This document shows positions 22,056-35,184 of a stretch of DNA of 64,000 nt, in pieces; positions within the stretch are counted from its first letter, which is position 1; each line of letters starts with the position of its first letter. The notes under the pieces were generated by a model, which was not told the origin of the DNA, did not search any database, and saw only the letters and a program-made list of their open reading frames with translations. A program made the position numbers and the translations under genes. The DNA is from Gentiana macrophylla (Eukaryota; Streptophyta; Magnoliopsida; Gentianales; Gentianaceae), in assembly GCA_026214975.1 (NCBI GenBank), contig CM047805.1:112401845-112465844 (forward strand), in the 5' to 3' direction.

Positions 22056-22393
22056 TGTTAAATTTGAAAAAGATCACTGATTCTTATTGATTCAAAGCTG
22101 AAAAACTAAAAACAAGAACAGACTCATATCTTAATCTTAAAGAAGATGAAGATAACCGTTTTTGAAATATGGAAAATGTAGGAAAATGAAAATCTAATGA
22201 ATCTTTACAATTGACAATGTAGAAATGTAATTCAATCTTATAATCTAACTTTGGTGATGCTGAATTGTATTTATAACTGCAGGAGCTGATCAATTTGCTG
22301 TTGTAACTAACTAACCAACTTCTTGTTCCATGTGTTCGATAAAATGCCCCAAAGAACAAACAACCATCTTTTCCTCTTTTAACTTAAACAACA
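22056..22393 (-). repeat. Family B LTR (unit 1)
   Basis: 338 bp, + strand TGTTAAATTTGAA... to ...AAACAACA. A - strand tRNA-Met-type primer site (TGGTATCAGAGA) lies at 22044-22055. It is followed by ACCTTGA (22394-22400) and then unit 2. Confidence 0.85.
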
Positions 22394-22400
22394 ACCTTGA

Positions 22401-22870
22401 TTTGTATACACATTTACATATCTAAGGATGGTTTTTCATATGCTAAGAAGGCATAAGTTTTATGGAAAGTTGAGCAAGTGTTCCTCTGGATAAAACCAAA
22501 TTGAATATTTGGGGCATGTTATTAAAAGTGGTGAGGTCCTTGAAGAACTAAGAAAATAAGAGACGCTCAAGAATGGCCTTTACCTAAAAACATCACTAAA
22601 TTGACAGAAATTCTTGGGTCTCATAGGTTTTTACTAGAGATTCATTTGAGGTTACGGAGCAATAGCCAAACCTCTTATCGGGTTATTCAAGAAAGATGGA
22701 TTCTTTTGAGGAAGGAGGCACATATAGATTTTGTTGACCTAAAGAAGGTCTTGTGTAAGTCATCTATTCTGGCCTTACCAGACTTCTCAATGCCATTTTG
22801 TGTTGAAACTGATGCTTACAATAGAGTAGTGAGAGCTGCACTACAGCATAAAGGTAAACCAATTGCTTAT
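22401..22870 (+). pseudogene. Gypsy RT/RNase H fragment (G-left, unit 2)
   Basis: Longer than in unit 1, running from HLRMVFHMLRRHKFYGKL (about 22410) through the connection domain to RNase H: LPDFSMPFCVETDA (22774-22815) and GKPIAY (22850-22870), where copia A2 begins. The first Asp of the RNase H site (ETDA) is preserved. At least three frame changes occur (near 22560, 22620 and 22710). Confidence 0.85.
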
Positions 22871-23415
22871 TGTCGGTTTTGTGACTTGATCTCTTAACTG
22901 ATGGAATTAATCCTGATGCCAACCGAGTATCATGGTCGCTGAGCAAGTTATGCTCAATTCGCGGAAAGTCACCATGAAGTGAGCCGAAGTTTCTTTCAAG
23001 TCGCCGCTTTCTATGAACCTGATAAAACCGAGGTCTACATACGAGTTGGTTACAAGTCCGAGAAAGTCGCTTGAGATCGAAGTTTCGCCCTGGTGGAATC
23101 AAGTCAAGTCGGGTCCACATCTGGGGCATTTATGACATTACGACAGAAATCCTTTGACGGTTAGGGTTTAAGAATATGTGTCTATAAATACCATTTGTTG
23201 TAATCAATGATGTGTGTGAGATACTTTGTAACTTTCTATGCATAATAAAATATCTCATTTTCTGTCTGTGGAATAGTCGGCACAACGCCGGAAACTACGT
23301 TAAATCATTATATTCTCTTTGTTTCTGTGTTTTGTCAATTTCTACCTTATTTACTCTTTTATTGTCTTTGTTAATCTTTTTCAAGTGCAAGTTTCTTGTC
23401 TGAGTGTTTTCAACA
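22871..23415 (+). repeat. 5' LTR of copia A2
   Basis: TGTCGGTTTTGTGACTTGA to GTTTTCAACA, 545 bp. Contains TATAAATACC near 23184 and AATAAAATATCTC near 23244. The primer site region follows at about 23417 (ACTAGTATGGGAGCC; the A3 copy has ACTGGTATGGGAGCC). Its middle (22900-23100) has many CG-containing replacements of CAG/CTG relative to A3. Confidence 0.9.
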
Positions 23416-23539
23416 AACTAGTATGGGAGCCTCAGGTTCAGAGATTCAGATAGATTTGCAGGTTGAACGGATTTGACCTTCACCAAAACCGGTGACCGGA
23501 GCTAGGATTTTTTGAGATCAAAGGTCTGTTCTTTAGCAA

Positions 23540-25172
23540 GAAGGATGTCAGCAATTAGCGTAAAGATTGTTAAATTTACATGGAGGAACAGTTTCAGTTT
23601 GTTGCAAATCAAGATGCGGGCCATGTTAAAACAACAAGTATTGTGGACTCCTTTATCTGGTAAAAGGGATACCAGTGCATTAGATTATGCCGCTTCAGAG
23701 GAGAAAGCACATTCTACGATCATGTTGTGCTTGTCTCGATGATGTTATCACGGTTGCTAAGCATGAAGATCGCCGCCAAATTATGGTCAAAGCTTGAAAC
23801 ATCAGATATGACTAAGTCATTAACCAACAAGTTGTCATTGAAGCAAAGGCTTTTAGTCTAAGGATGCATTAGGGGACGCAATTAGGGGATCACCTTGATT
23901 AGTTGAACACAATATTACTTGATCTCAAGAATATTTATGTTAAGATTGAGGATGAGGATGATGCTCTGATCTTGTTGTTGTCATTACCAGCTTCTTATGA
24001 GAACTTTGTCCAGTCTTTGATTGTTGGGAAGGATATAGTTGCATTGGAAGATGTAAGATCTGATTTACATGCCAGGGAGCTGATACATAAGACAGCTGGG
24101 GCAGACACTCAGGCTGTTGGACTAGTAGTCCTCAGTACTGGAAAAGACGTGAACAGTCTAGAAAGAAGAAATCTAAGAAGACAGGGTCCAAAGGTCTAAA
24201 ATCCACAGATGTCTGCAATTACTGTAAGGAGAATGGACATTGGAAGTCCAATTGTCCAAAGAAAAAGAAACAGCAGGAGAACAGCTCTGGAACATCAGAT
24301 GTTGCAGCTGAGTTTGATTCAGAGGAGGACATTGTTCTAGTAGTATGAGAGTCAGCACATCATGCTGATGTGTGGATTCTGGACTCTGGAGCATCTTATC
24401 ATATTTGTCTACACATGAAGTGGTTCTCAAGTTATCAACAGATAGATGGTGGTCATATATCTATGGAAAACAACAAGGTCTGCAAGATAACTGGGATTGG
24501 ATCAGCTTAGCTGAGCACAGAGGATGGTAAATTCTGCACATTGAGTGAAGTTAGACATGTTTCACAGATGACCAAGAACTTGGTATCTCTCGCCTTTTAG
24601 ACCATGGTTTCAGCTTTCAAGGGTGAAGGTGGAAAAGTGTCTACAAAACCCACCTATCAGAGTCAGTGGGAACCTTGTATATTTTACAAGGATCTACAGC
24701 CTGTGGTCGGGGGTTATCGTGATCACCGAACTTCATGAGTCACAAATGACAAAAGTGTGGCCTGTGAGATTGGGTCATATAGGTGAGAAAGTGGATGCAT
24801 TCTTTCTCGAGAGAGATCTTCTTGGGGATGTAAAGTCAAGCATCTAGACTTTTGTGACACAAAATCAAAGTCTTCACTTGATTACATTCATTCTCGATTG
24901 TCGGGGCCATCAAAGGTGGAGTCATTGGGTGGTCACGGATATTTTGTGTCCTTTATTAATGAATATTCAAAATGACTTGGGTGGTGATGATGAAACACAA
25001 GAGTGAGGCATTCAATAATTTCGTGCAATCGTAAGGCTCTAGCTAAAAATCAGCTTGGGGAAGAAGATCAAAAGGCTTCAGATGTATAATGGTCCTGAAT
25101 TTCACTGGATCGAGTTTGATGAGTTGTGCAAAATCGAGGGTATTACCAAACATCATACTGTAAGTGAATACA
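23540..25172 (+). pseudogene. Copia A2 gag, protease and start of integrase
   Basis: Gag begins about 23546 (MSAISVKIVKFTW). UBN2-like gag region at 23903-24199 (MNTILLDLKN, LLSLPASYENFVQSL). Zinc knuckle near 24210-24260 (CNYCKENGHWKSNC, intact here). Protease catalytic DSGASYH at about 24385-24405, followed by GKF/SEVRHVSQMTKNL at 24530-24590. The pre-integrase and integrase segment 24850-25172 ends within the catalytic core (HHTV-like) where element C starts. Frames change near 23740-23900, 24350 and 24590. Confidence 0.85.
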
Positions 25173-26880
25173 TGTTGGAAATAAAATTTATGTTTTGATG
25201 ATAATTCATCTTATTTGTTAAAATATTATCTTAACCCCATTGATGAAGTGTCAAGCCAAATTGCTATAGTGGAAAGCTAAAAGATGTCTAAATCGAATGT
25301 ATAAGTTTTACTGTAGAGTCCGATATTTGTATAGGTTACATCGCAAGCAATCATAATTATTAGTGTGTCGTGAAACTAAAAATGGAAATCATTTAGAAAA
25401 CTAGAAATCATCGAGACAAGCAAACCGACTTGTAATACACCTACATGAAATCAAGAAGGTAAGTTCACGAGAGTTACAGCACTGGCTGACTTATCTAAAA
25501 GATCAAGAACCGAGGGTTCAAACTCGCTATGAAGATTACAAGTCGAGGTTCAAAGTATGAAGTTACAAGACTTCAGCAAGATTCGTGCAAGATCGTGTGA
25601 CCGAATCGAATTTATGGATCTTGTATGAAGACCTAAGAATCATAAGGACAATGAATTCTTAGATGATAATGAATCATGGTGTACTGATTAAGTCAATTAT
25701 AATCGATGAAAACAGAGTATCGATATTTGAAGAAGAGTAAAATCTCGCTTATCGCTTCAAGTCGCTTAGAAACCGACAAAAGAAAAACTCAAGACAAAAC
25801 CGATAAGGAAACTCGCTTTATAAGTCACCATCCAACAAACCGAAAGTACAAATAACGTTGTAAAGAAAACAATTTCATTGATGAGTTATCGACACAAAGC
25901 AGAACGGTCGTAAAATATAGCCGCTGCAAGATAGACGCTGATACAATTCAAATTGAAGCCGATGAACGCTTGACTTCACACTATAAATAAGACTTTGCAC
26001 CAACAACAAAATATATGTAACAGAGCATATACAAGAATCAACAAGCAATTTTGTGCATCGCCTATTCTATTCGAATTGCTATCATCTCTGAACTATAACA
26101 TGATCATATCTAGTATTTCTTCAAGTGTTCAAGCTACAAAGAATTTATCAAGAATTCAACACTTTGAAGAACCACAAACAAGAATCAACTTATTGATTCT
26201 CAGCCCAACCTTGAATCTACATCAATTGTTTTAGATCGTGAAGCAAACCGGGAAGGTTTCGCCAAGGACAACAGACAAGCAAATGGGTAGACTGTGTTTG
26301 TGGTGGTAGTCGGGTGAAGAGGCAATCCTACCTCTAAGGACCAAAGTGGTTCAAGCATTTGAAGAGAGCACAATTCTACCTGATTCTACAAACTGCTTAG
26401 ATAGTGAAGCTGTGGATTAGCCAAGGACTATTGTTTAGACTTTTTGTAACAGCCACCTCAAGAAGTTCTTGTGGAATTTTCCTCCGCACCATGTGGGAAG
26501 AGAGGATGTACAGATTACATCACCTCGAACCTCTATAATATCCGCCTTATTTACTTTACGCTATTTATTTATTTATTCAAAGATTTACTTACAAAGATTG
26601 TGATACTTGATTGTTATACTCCTCACAACACAACCGACATTCACCGTAATTCGCCCACAACACTCGCCATAATAGAATAACAAGATCAAGAAAAAGGCTA
26701 AAATCATATCCGCCGCCGGTTGACTCTGGGCCACTTAAGTCGCTTTGACTTAATCTCACTTTGTCACCTTAACTCCACACAAGTTTTTAATCGAACCTTA
26801 ATTTGCTTTAAATCCAGCTTTTTTAGGACAAGTTTATTCACCCCTCTAAACTTGTGTTAGCCTTTCCAAGTGGACCAACA
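25173..26880 (+). repeat. 5' LTR of element C
   Basis: TGTTGGAAATAAAATT to GTGGACCAACA, 1,708 bp, with TGTTGG/CCAACA inverted ends. TATA-like CTATAAATAAG at 25981-25991. The 3' half ends with a C/T-rich stretch. Compared with the 3' LTR it shows many differences at CAG/CTG in its first 600 bp. Confidence 0.9.
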
Positions 26881-26882
26881 AT

Positions 26883-26894
26883 TGGTATTAGAGC
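26883..26894 (+). other. Element C primer binding site
   Basis: TGGTATTAGAGC two bases after the LTR. It differs by one base from TGGTATCAGAGC, the complement of the plant initiator tRNA-Met 3' end used by copia elements. Confidence 0.75.
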
Positions 26895-27000
26895 AAAGTG
26901 TTTCTTTAACAAGATATCATTTGCTCTTTATCTCCTCTAGTTGTTCTTATTTGAAAGCTCGCTTTTTCAGCTTAATCCATCGCTACCTTCACTCACTCAC

Positions 27001-28790
27001 AATGGATAACAATCAATATGCAAGACAAATGCTTATGTGCAACATGGACAGATTTGATTTAATATAAACGTCGATGCAGCATTTCTAGCAGCCTACTCAT
27101 GATGAAATGATGGATGTACTCACCGATGGACCAATTCAAATCACTCATATGCAAACTGCTGGTGGAGAGCAAGTTCGAAAGTTGTAAAACCCAAACCGAA
27201 TGGACTAGTGATGATCGCAAGTTTAAACAATCTCAACAATGTTGCCATGGACTTTATCTCGTAACTCTTGACAAAGAACATGTACTTGAAGGTGAAAGAA
27301 TGTACAACCGCTAAAAAAATGTGGGACAAACTTCGCTTAGTTTGTGAAGGAACAGATTCAATCAAGGAAAATAAAATTTCCGCTGTAAAACAAAAGTTTG
27401 AGAATTTCAAGATGAAATCTGAGAAACCATTGACCAAATGGAGACAAGATTCAGTGCTATCATGGATGAACTAGATCTACTCAAGATTGAATACTCAAAG
27501 AAAGTCATCAACACAAGAATCTTGAAGGCATTACCAATGTGTCGGAAGATGAAGGTCATCGCTATGGAAGAATCCAGAGACTTGATGTAGAAGATTCATT
27601 CAAGATCTTTTCAGATCTGAAAGCTTATGAATTCAAAGTGAAGATTTCACAACCACAAATTGCAATAATCAAAGCTCGAAGAACTAAAGACCACAAAGAC
27701 TTGCAAAGAAAGATCAAATGAGATTCAAGAAAACTCATCTAACAATCTTCATGAATTGGATGAAATGGAAGAACAAATGGCTCTAATGATGAACAGTAAT
27801 TCAAGAATGAAAAGTGGACACCCAAATACCAAAAGTTCATCAAAAGGACTCTGAGAAAAGAAAAGATGATGAATACTCTCGCTTCAATCAAGAAGAAACC
27901 AGACATTATAAAGTCAATGTCCAGAATCGATCAAGAAAACTCCACCAAGAAGAGTTGGTAAGAGCACTCCTTGCTCGGAGATGAATCAGATTATGAAGTC
28001 GGGTAATCAAAGATTATCGATGACACAATTTTTAATGGCACACATGGAAGATCCAAATGAGGTATGTGAATCAAACTCTAAATACTCTTCACTTCAGATT
28101 TCCATGATAAATGCATGTTCTTCGATCACGACTCCAATCCAAAAATCTAGAATTAGAAGAAACTCTTGACGAAGTTGATGAATCGCCTAGTAACCATACA
28201 AGTCGGGTTATGAATCAATCAAAGCCGAGAAAGAAAGTCTAATTCTTGAAGTTGAAAGATTGAAGTCTAAACTAAAAATGTTGAAATCGACTAAAATCGA
28301 TAAAGAAAAGATTCAAGATCACCTCATCGATCGACGCAGCAGCAAAGAATCGAATCATTTACTCAATCAAGTTCACCATCGATTCAAATCAGAAAACCAT
28401 ATGGAGACAAAATCGGTTTAGGATTTGATACAAGCAATCTTCAAAGAATGGAACTAGCAAAGTCGCTGGGCCTAGTACCAAAATCGGTATTAAGTTTGTA
28501 GCCGAGCAACTTCCACAAACCGAGAAAATTGTCGAACCAAGAAAGCCAGAGATCACACAGATAAATCGCTTTTCTAAGAAGACAACCGCATCTACCAACA
28601 AAGGTAAATCAAATGGTAGATCAGTTGATCCAATGGAAACCAAACGGAAAATCAACCGCCAAATCCACAAAACCAATGAAGTCGTGAACCGTAAAAATTA
28701 CAATCAAAATAAATCCAAGAATGTCAATCATTCAAAGATTCACACATTTAGGGGGAAAGGAAGACTATATCCCAATGATGATGATTGAAT
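27001..28790 (+). pseudogene. Element C gag
   Basis: ATG at 27002 (MDNNQYARQ). Capsid-type region at 27130-27500: EWTSDDRKF, then NMYLKVKECTTAKKMWDKL and GTDSIKENKISAVKQKFE, matching the gag domain of plant copia elements that precedes a zinc knuckle. The 3' part (27540-28790) is Lys/Glu-rich with coiled-coil character and no zinc knuckle that I can identify. Stops or shifts near 27065, 27190, 27470 and 27720. Frames are heavily mixed after 28000. 28790-29180 has no gene. Confidence 0.75.
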
Positions 28791-29180
28791 TTTATCGAAT
28801 TTGTTAATAAAATCGATAATGACAATCATTCCGCATCAAAACTTATCACAAGTTTTCACCCAAAACTCAAGCAGAGGACTAATCTCGCCTCAAGATAAGT
28901 CACAAGACAAAGGTCAATCTGCACTTCAAGATGTATGAATGATGGTTATCACTCTAGCTTTAATAATGTAAATCAACATGGAAACAAATTTCACTAAGAT
29001 TTGAGAAATCATATAAATAAGACACAACCAACATGATACTATGGGAGTGTGGCTTACATATATGAAAACAAGTGCAACAATATCCCAAGAATCCCAAAAG
29101 GATATATTCCCTGAGTTGTACCGATTAATCGACTTCATGGACCCAAACTGAAGTTGGGTACCTAAAACTTCTAATTTTCA

Positions 29181-32100
29181 TTGCAGATATATGGTACTTT
29201 GACAAGTGGTTGCTCTAGACACATGACAAAGAGCAAAGACTGTCTCAGTAATTTTATTGAAAAGGATGGACCAAATGTCAATTTTGGAAGTAAAGATAAA
29301 CCTGGTTACACCAGAGGTTTTGGCACCTTAATCAGAAATGGACTTACAATCAAGAATGTATCTTATGTAGAAGGACTACACTACAATCTACTCAGCACAA
29401 GTCAATTTTGTGATATGGGATACAAAGTTACTTTTGATAAATAATTTTGCGTTGTCATCAGCGAATCAGCTTATCAAGTTGTCCTAGCCGGAAGAAGAAA
29501 GGAAAACATGTATGTGGTAGATTGGACAACTGCCGTTGCTGAAACTTGTTTGCTCGTGCATACCAAATCAGAAATCAGTTGGCTATGGCACAAGAAACTG
29601 AGTCATCTCAATTTTGATGACATCAACACACTTGTTAAGAAGCAGCTAGTCATTGGACTACCAGAGATATCATATAAGAAGGACAGCTTATGTGATGCAT
29701 GTCAACAAGGAAAACAAACAAAAGCAAGTTTCAAGACCAAGTCTCAGCATTCAACAACCAGACATCTAGAATTGCTACACATGGATTTATTTGGACCTAT
29801 TACACCAATTAGTATCAGTGGAAAGAAATATACATTGGTGGTAGTAGATGATTTTTCAAGATATACTTGGGTAATCTTTCTAACCAAGAAAAGTGAAACC
29901 AAGCAAAAGCTCACGTAACTTCTCAAGAGACTTTAATCGTAAAGGAGTTTCAGCTGTGAAGATAAGATCCGATAAAGGAACCGAATTCTCAATAAAGGTG
30001 ATTATTGAATATTGTGAAGAAAATGGTGTTTTACACCAACTTGTCGCCACAGAACACCACAACAAAATGGTGTAATGAAAGAAGAAACAGAACACTCAAA
30101 GAAGCTGGGAGGACTATGATCTGTGAAGCTAAACTACCTGAAAGATATTGGGCAGAAGCAGTTAACACAGCTTGTTACACTCAGAACATAGCTCTCATGA
30201 ACAAGAGACATGAGAAGACTCCTTATGAAATTTGGAATGGAAGAAAACCAAATGTTTCATACTTTCATGCTTTTGGAAGCAAATGTTTCATACACAATAA
30301 TGGAAAAGATCAACTTCACAATTTTTCAACCCAAAGTCGATGAAGGAATTTTCCTAGATATTCAAGTGTCAAAGAAAGCTTTTAGAGTACTAAATAAAAG
30401 GACACTCAAGCATGAAGAATCAATACATGTAGTATTTGATGAACCAAACTTCCCTGGTGAAACAATCAAGACCGACTGAACCGGGCTTTCGCCTCGCTAC
30501 TACCACGCTGTAACTCGGGCCAGCTTGACGTTGAAGACTACAAATTTCGTAATGTTCAGATCAAGATCACCTCGCTTCCAATTGCTCAACAACTTGAACA
30601 ACTTCATTCGTGATTCAGTTGAACAAGTTCAAGAACCGCTTTTGAAGAATCGCTTGAACAAAATGCAAATCGCTTGATACAAACTCACACACATCAATGG
30701 ATGAGAGATCACCCCAAGAACAAGTTATTGGTGATACTCAAGCCGAGTTTGAACAAGACATCAACTAGATGCAATGATTGCATGCTTTCTATCTCAATCG
30801 TAACCTAAAGAAATTGAAGAAGCCTTGAAAGATCCAGATTGATATTAGCTATGCAAGAAGAACTCAATGAATTCGAGAGAAATCAAGTATGGGAATTGGT
30901 AGATAAACCAGCTCATGTCAATATCATTGGAACCAAATGGGTTTTTAAAATAAACTTGATGAAGATGGGAACATCATCGTAAACAAAGCCGACTTGTAGC
31001 CAAAGGATACTCTCAAGCATAAGGCATAGACTTTGATGAAACTTATGCACCGGGGCTTGCAAGACTGTAAGCAATCGACTATTTCTTGCTTATGCAAATT
31101 TCACAAGAAATTCAAAGTTTATCAAATGGATGTTAAAAGTGCTTTTAAATGGAATTTTTGAAGAAGAAGTATATGTTCAACAACCACCCGGATTTGAAAT
31201 CAAAGATCAAGCAGATAAAGTTTTCAGACTAAGGAAAGCTCTTTATGGATCAAACAAGCACCAAGAGCTTGGTATGAAACTCTATCTCGTTTCTAGTGGA
31301 TAATGGATTTATCAAAGGAACAATCGACAAAACCTTATTCAGATGAAGAATGGAGAAGATACTCTACTTGTTCAAATTTATGTTGATGATATCATTTTTG
31401 GATCAGAAAATGAACAGTTATGTGAGAAATTTGCAAGTTTGATGAAAAGCAAATTTCGGGATGAGTATGATGGGAGAATTAAATTATTACCTAGATTGCA
31501 AGTTAAACAATTAGTCGATGGAATTTTCATTCACCAAACCAAATATACAAGAGAACTTATCAAAAGTTTGGTATGGAGAAATCTACTGAATTTCTACACC
31601 AATGGGGACCAACATCGATTAGATGAAGACAAAGAAGGTAAAGATGTTGATCAAACACTCTACTGTAATGATGATTGGAAGCTTACTCTATCTTACAAAA
31701 AAAGTAGGCCGTATATATCTTTTATCGCCGGTGTATGTGCAAGATTTCACTAAGACCAAAGGAAAGTCATCTCACAGCTTGTGAAAAGAACTTTGAAATA
31801 TCTCAAAGACACGGATGGAGTTGGAATTTGGTATTCAAAAGAAGGAGAATTCAAGCCGATTTCTTATTCAGATTTAGACTATGATGGATGCAAAGTGGAT
31901 GTAAAAGCACATCGTGCACATGTCGCTTATTGGGAAATAGACTTGTGTCATGGTTTAGCAAGAAGCAAAACTCAATCTCAACTTCAACAAACCAAGTCGA
32001 ATATATAGCACCGGAAGTTGTTGTGCTCAAGATTTATGGATCGATAAAGAATTAAGAGACTATGGGATGTAAGAAGGAACAATTCCCATAATGTGTGATA

Positions 32101-32330
32101 ACACAAGTGCAATTGCAATTATCGATAATCCAGCTTTTACACTCAAGGACAAAGCACATTGATGTCCGCCACCACTTCATAAGAGATCATGCAGAGAAGA
32201 AGGATATAACAGCTTTTATGTACCCATCAAGATCGCTATGCGATATCTTTACAAAGCCATTGGACAAAGAAAGATTTGCCAAATTAAGAATCGAGTTGGG
32301 AATAATTAAAGTCGCTTAAGCCGCTAAGCG
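29181..32330 (+). pseudogene. Element C pol: protease, integrase, RT, RNase H
   Basis: Protease: 29187-29215 reads LTSGCSRHMTKSKD, where family members have LDSGCSRHM (the catalytic Asp is altered). The pre-integrase motif WLWHKKLSHLNFDD is near 29581, CDACQQGKQTKASF near 29695, and the integrase core LLHMDLFGP at 29775-29800, with RNRTLKEAGRTM, YWAEAVNTACYTQNIALMN and YEIWNGRKPNVSYFHAFGSK up to 30300. RT: NQVWELVDKP-like segment near 30885-30915, MDVKSAF-like near 31122, catalytic YVDD at 31380-31391 in VQIYVDDIIFGSENEQLC. RNase H about 31780-32320: MKRTLKYLKDTDGVGIWYS to HIDVRHHFIRDHAEKKDI. About six frame breaks. Confidence 0.85.
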
Positions 32331-32794
32331 TAGATTCGCAAGCGGGATTAATCTTTGTTATGTTGGGTGCGCCACTTAATGATTAGTCATTGACATCAAC
32401 AATCTCAAATCGATAAATCAAGAATTTGACAAACCGAATAATTTGATGGAATGAATTATCTCTAGAATCGACTCAAAGATCGCTTTTCATTCCACCAAAT
32501 TTAGTCAAAGGTTGATAAGATAGAATCAACACGTTATATCGCATTAAATTACCACGCTTTTTTTGTCGTAATTTTGTGTGTACACCCTACGATTGTCGAA
32601 CAAAGACACGACGGTTATCAAAACCATCATGGAATTTGAAAAGTTGTACCACTCAACCGCCGTAATATCCTACCTATTTATTCAACCTCCGCTCACACTA
32701 TTCTCTATCTAAATTCAAATTATTTTCATAAAGCAAAATAGACTCTTTGCAACCCTCTCTTTCAAAAATCAAATTTTTGTGTTCACACTCAAAT
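32331..32794. other. Element C spacer after RNase H
   Basis: AT-rich, with no supported frame. It separates RNase H from the extra coding region that starts at 32795. Confidence 0.6.
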
Positions 32795-34600
32795 ATGGCC
32801 ACTTGGATGATTCAAAGACAAACGATTGATCACAGAAATGATGAACTAACACTTGAAATGTATGAAGGTATGTGTCAAAACACCTTGTTAGCCAATTGTG
32901 TACGAGATAAAATCTAAAAACAACCAGGATTGAACAACATCCTCGGTTAGTTTCAAAGAAAACGAGATGTGGAAGGCATTTTGCAATTTTGGCAAAATAT
33001 GCGATTAGTCGAGACTCCTTGATAACTACGGCTCGTGGAGATCGATTGTTCTCAATGAAAGAGTCACGAGGTCACTCTTGGCTTCGCAGAATACAACAAA
33101 GAACTTCAACAGAGTTAGCCACTCTACCATTGAAGAAATAAAGTTTTTCTCGCAATGATTACTTCGCCTACGTAACCAATCGAACCTGGTATTCATGTCG
33201 ACAAAATCAAGCCGAATTTGGAAATCTCACAGATGGCTCAAAGAAACACGTCATTGGAAAATCCAAAGGAATTAATATACTTTCGGAAGAAAATATTTTG
33301 TCGATGAACATAACTGGGATAATATAGAATTTAATTGGGCAAAGTTATATAGTCAATCGCTTCAAGAAGCAACACTTAGTCGAATTAGAAAGTGTGAAAA
33401 GAGCTCAAGTCAAGGACAAGTAATCGATGGCGATTCGATCAAGAAGACTCTTAGTGGAATCATTCGGCTTTTATTTAGAAAGAATTAAGGAAGGGAAGCA
33501 AGCAAGGCAAATCGCAACATCGAAGGAAATCGCAGAAACAACTTCCCAACCTCAAGCAAGTCGATAATCGTGTCTCGGCAGAAGTCAAACAAAGCGGACT
33601 AAGCTTAAAAGTCAATCCACGAATGAAGATCGCTTCTAAGATGTTTGTACTCAAATCTCAAGTGAGAAAGCACCAATCGAGGGGGAACAACAACATCAAT
33701 TGACAATCGGTTACTCAAAAGAATGTCATCACGACCATACTTCTCGATACAACAAAGAATCGTTTCAAGAATCGCACATCAGCCTTCAAGTCGACAAAAT
33801 CATTAAGTCGATGAAAATGAAACTTCAACCGTAAGATTCTCTAGATGTCGCTTATTGTGATCAAGAAAAATTACTCTTAGAGAAATTGGAAGTTAGAGAT
33901 CTTTACTCTGCTTCCTATTTCAAAATTTCTTGACAATGTTTCAAAAGATTTACCGAACTAGCAAAAGAAGAGAATCGTGCACATCATCTAAAGACAGCTT
34001 CAAAGAAAAAGGATGATGATGACCATGATAAGTCAAGAAAAGAAGTCGATGATACTACGCTTTGCAAACAAATACCAATCTCAACCTCTAGCAACACAAA
34101 TCGCATTACACAAAGCAAGAAGGATTGCCGCTTGGAAATCGATAACCGACAATCAACAAGCAAATTGATGAAATCGCATAACCGATGGTTATTGCCGATA
34201 ATACTCGTGATAAGGATCAAATAGAAGCTACATATGATCCTCCGATTTTCTATCTAAGGATGAATTGGCCGAGTTCATGAAAACTTGAAAATTGTACTCA
34301 CCGAGAGATACATGTAATGGCCTTTTATCAAACATCTCGATATCTTGATTATAGAACTAGAATCGATGTTTCGGTTCATGCAAGACTAGAGATGATTCAC
34401 AAATCAAGTTCAAGTTCGCTTCGTAGATTGTGTTACTCAAACAACAACTCAAGATTCAACCGCAGAGATAGAGAAACTCATGCTCAGCTCATTGGCATAT
34501 AAATCAAGATATCTACGGGTTAGAAACTCAACTTAAGGAAGTACTTGCTTCTCAAATGATGATTTTTAAGATCAAAAGCAACCCATGCCCTGGTAGATCG
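32795..34600 (+). pseudogene. Element C extra ORF, 5' part (broken)
   Basis: ATG at 32795 opens a coding-like region (MATWMIQRQTIDHRNDEL), then frames change repeatedly. Readable pieces include KKTLSGIIRLLFRKN-like near 33440-33490 and several Lys/Glu/Ser-rich stretches. It sits between RNase H and the 3' LTR. In sirevirus-type elements an additional ORF, sometimes called envelope-like, occurs here. I see no signal peptide or membrane segment in the readable pieces and cannot assign a function. The intact C-terminal piece is the 34606-35184 frame. Confidence 0.55.
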
Positions 34601-34605
34601 CTTAT

Positions 34606-35184
34606 ATGATGCCAAAAAGGGGAAGTCAAGAAGAAAAACTGAAATTACTTGGAGAAATGAAGCGACTTGAAGAAGAATTACAAAGATACAGATCAGATCC
34701 TAAATTTTTGAAGAAAGAGTTAACTGATGATCAACTTATTGAAAAATACAATCAACCTCGAGATGTAAGAGTTACTCTTACAAAGGATCTGTGGACACAG
34801 TTTATCAAAGATTACAATCCTATTAAAGCCAAGTACAAGGACAGAACATTTGAGGAATCCTTGAACTACTTTCTGTCTGATATTTACTCAAAGCAAAAAA
34901 TTGCACAACATAAGAAGAATCAGAGGATTGATGATAAACTGAAGATTAAAGACAAGACTGAACAAATGAAAGCCGATCTAGTAGAATTTGAAAATTACTA
35001 CTTGAAAGACTCAAGCTTACCCAAGCTAATTCAATGGAGAAGATGGAAAGAAAGTAGTCAAGTTGACTACAACAAGACCTTTTCAAAGGAAGACTCCAAG
35101 CTTGAAGAAGATTTTCGCTTGTATGACAAAGCAAAAAGATATGACTCAGTCATGCAAAAAGCTAAGAAGAAGCTTAGTCTTTAA
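34606..35184 (+). CDS. Element C extra ORF, C-terminal open frame (192 aa)
   Basis: The longest intact frame in this element: 192 aa, highly charged (Lys/Glu/Asp-rich). It starts MMPKRGSQEEKLKLLGEMKR and contains a predicted coiled coil at residues 8-25 (KLKLLGEMKRLEEELQRY). The middle part reads TKDLWTQFIKDYNPIKAKYK and RTFEESLNYFLSDIYS. It ends with KKLSL and a stop 144 bp before the 3' LTR. It has no zinc knuckle, protease or polymerase motif. The start ATG may be internal: the longer protein begins upstream at 32795 but is frame-broken. A possible additional structural or envelope-position protein of the element; function unknown. Confidence 0.55.
   Translation: MMPKRGSQEEKLKLLGEMKRLEEELQRYRSDPKFLKKELTDDQLIEKYNQPRDVRVTLTKDLWTQFIKDYNPIKAKYKDRTFEESLNYFLSDIYSKQKIAQHKKNQRIDDKLKIKDKTEQMKADLVEFENYYLKDSSLPKLIQWRRWKESSQVDYNKTFSKEDSKLEEDFRLYDKAKRYDSVMQKAKKKLSL

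Larger units (their letters stand above)
5018..22400. repeat. Composite array unit 1
   Basis: Order: G-left (5018-5378), 5'-truncated copia A1 (5379-20251, split by E), G-right (20252-20410), linker (20411-20884), B gag (20885-22055), B LTR (22056-22393), junction ACCTTGA (22394-22400). Removing E and one TSD leaves about 5.7 kb. That is shorter than unit 3 because of a 2.16-kb deletion at 5378 and a deletion of roughly 300 bp at 20885. Confidence 0.85.
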
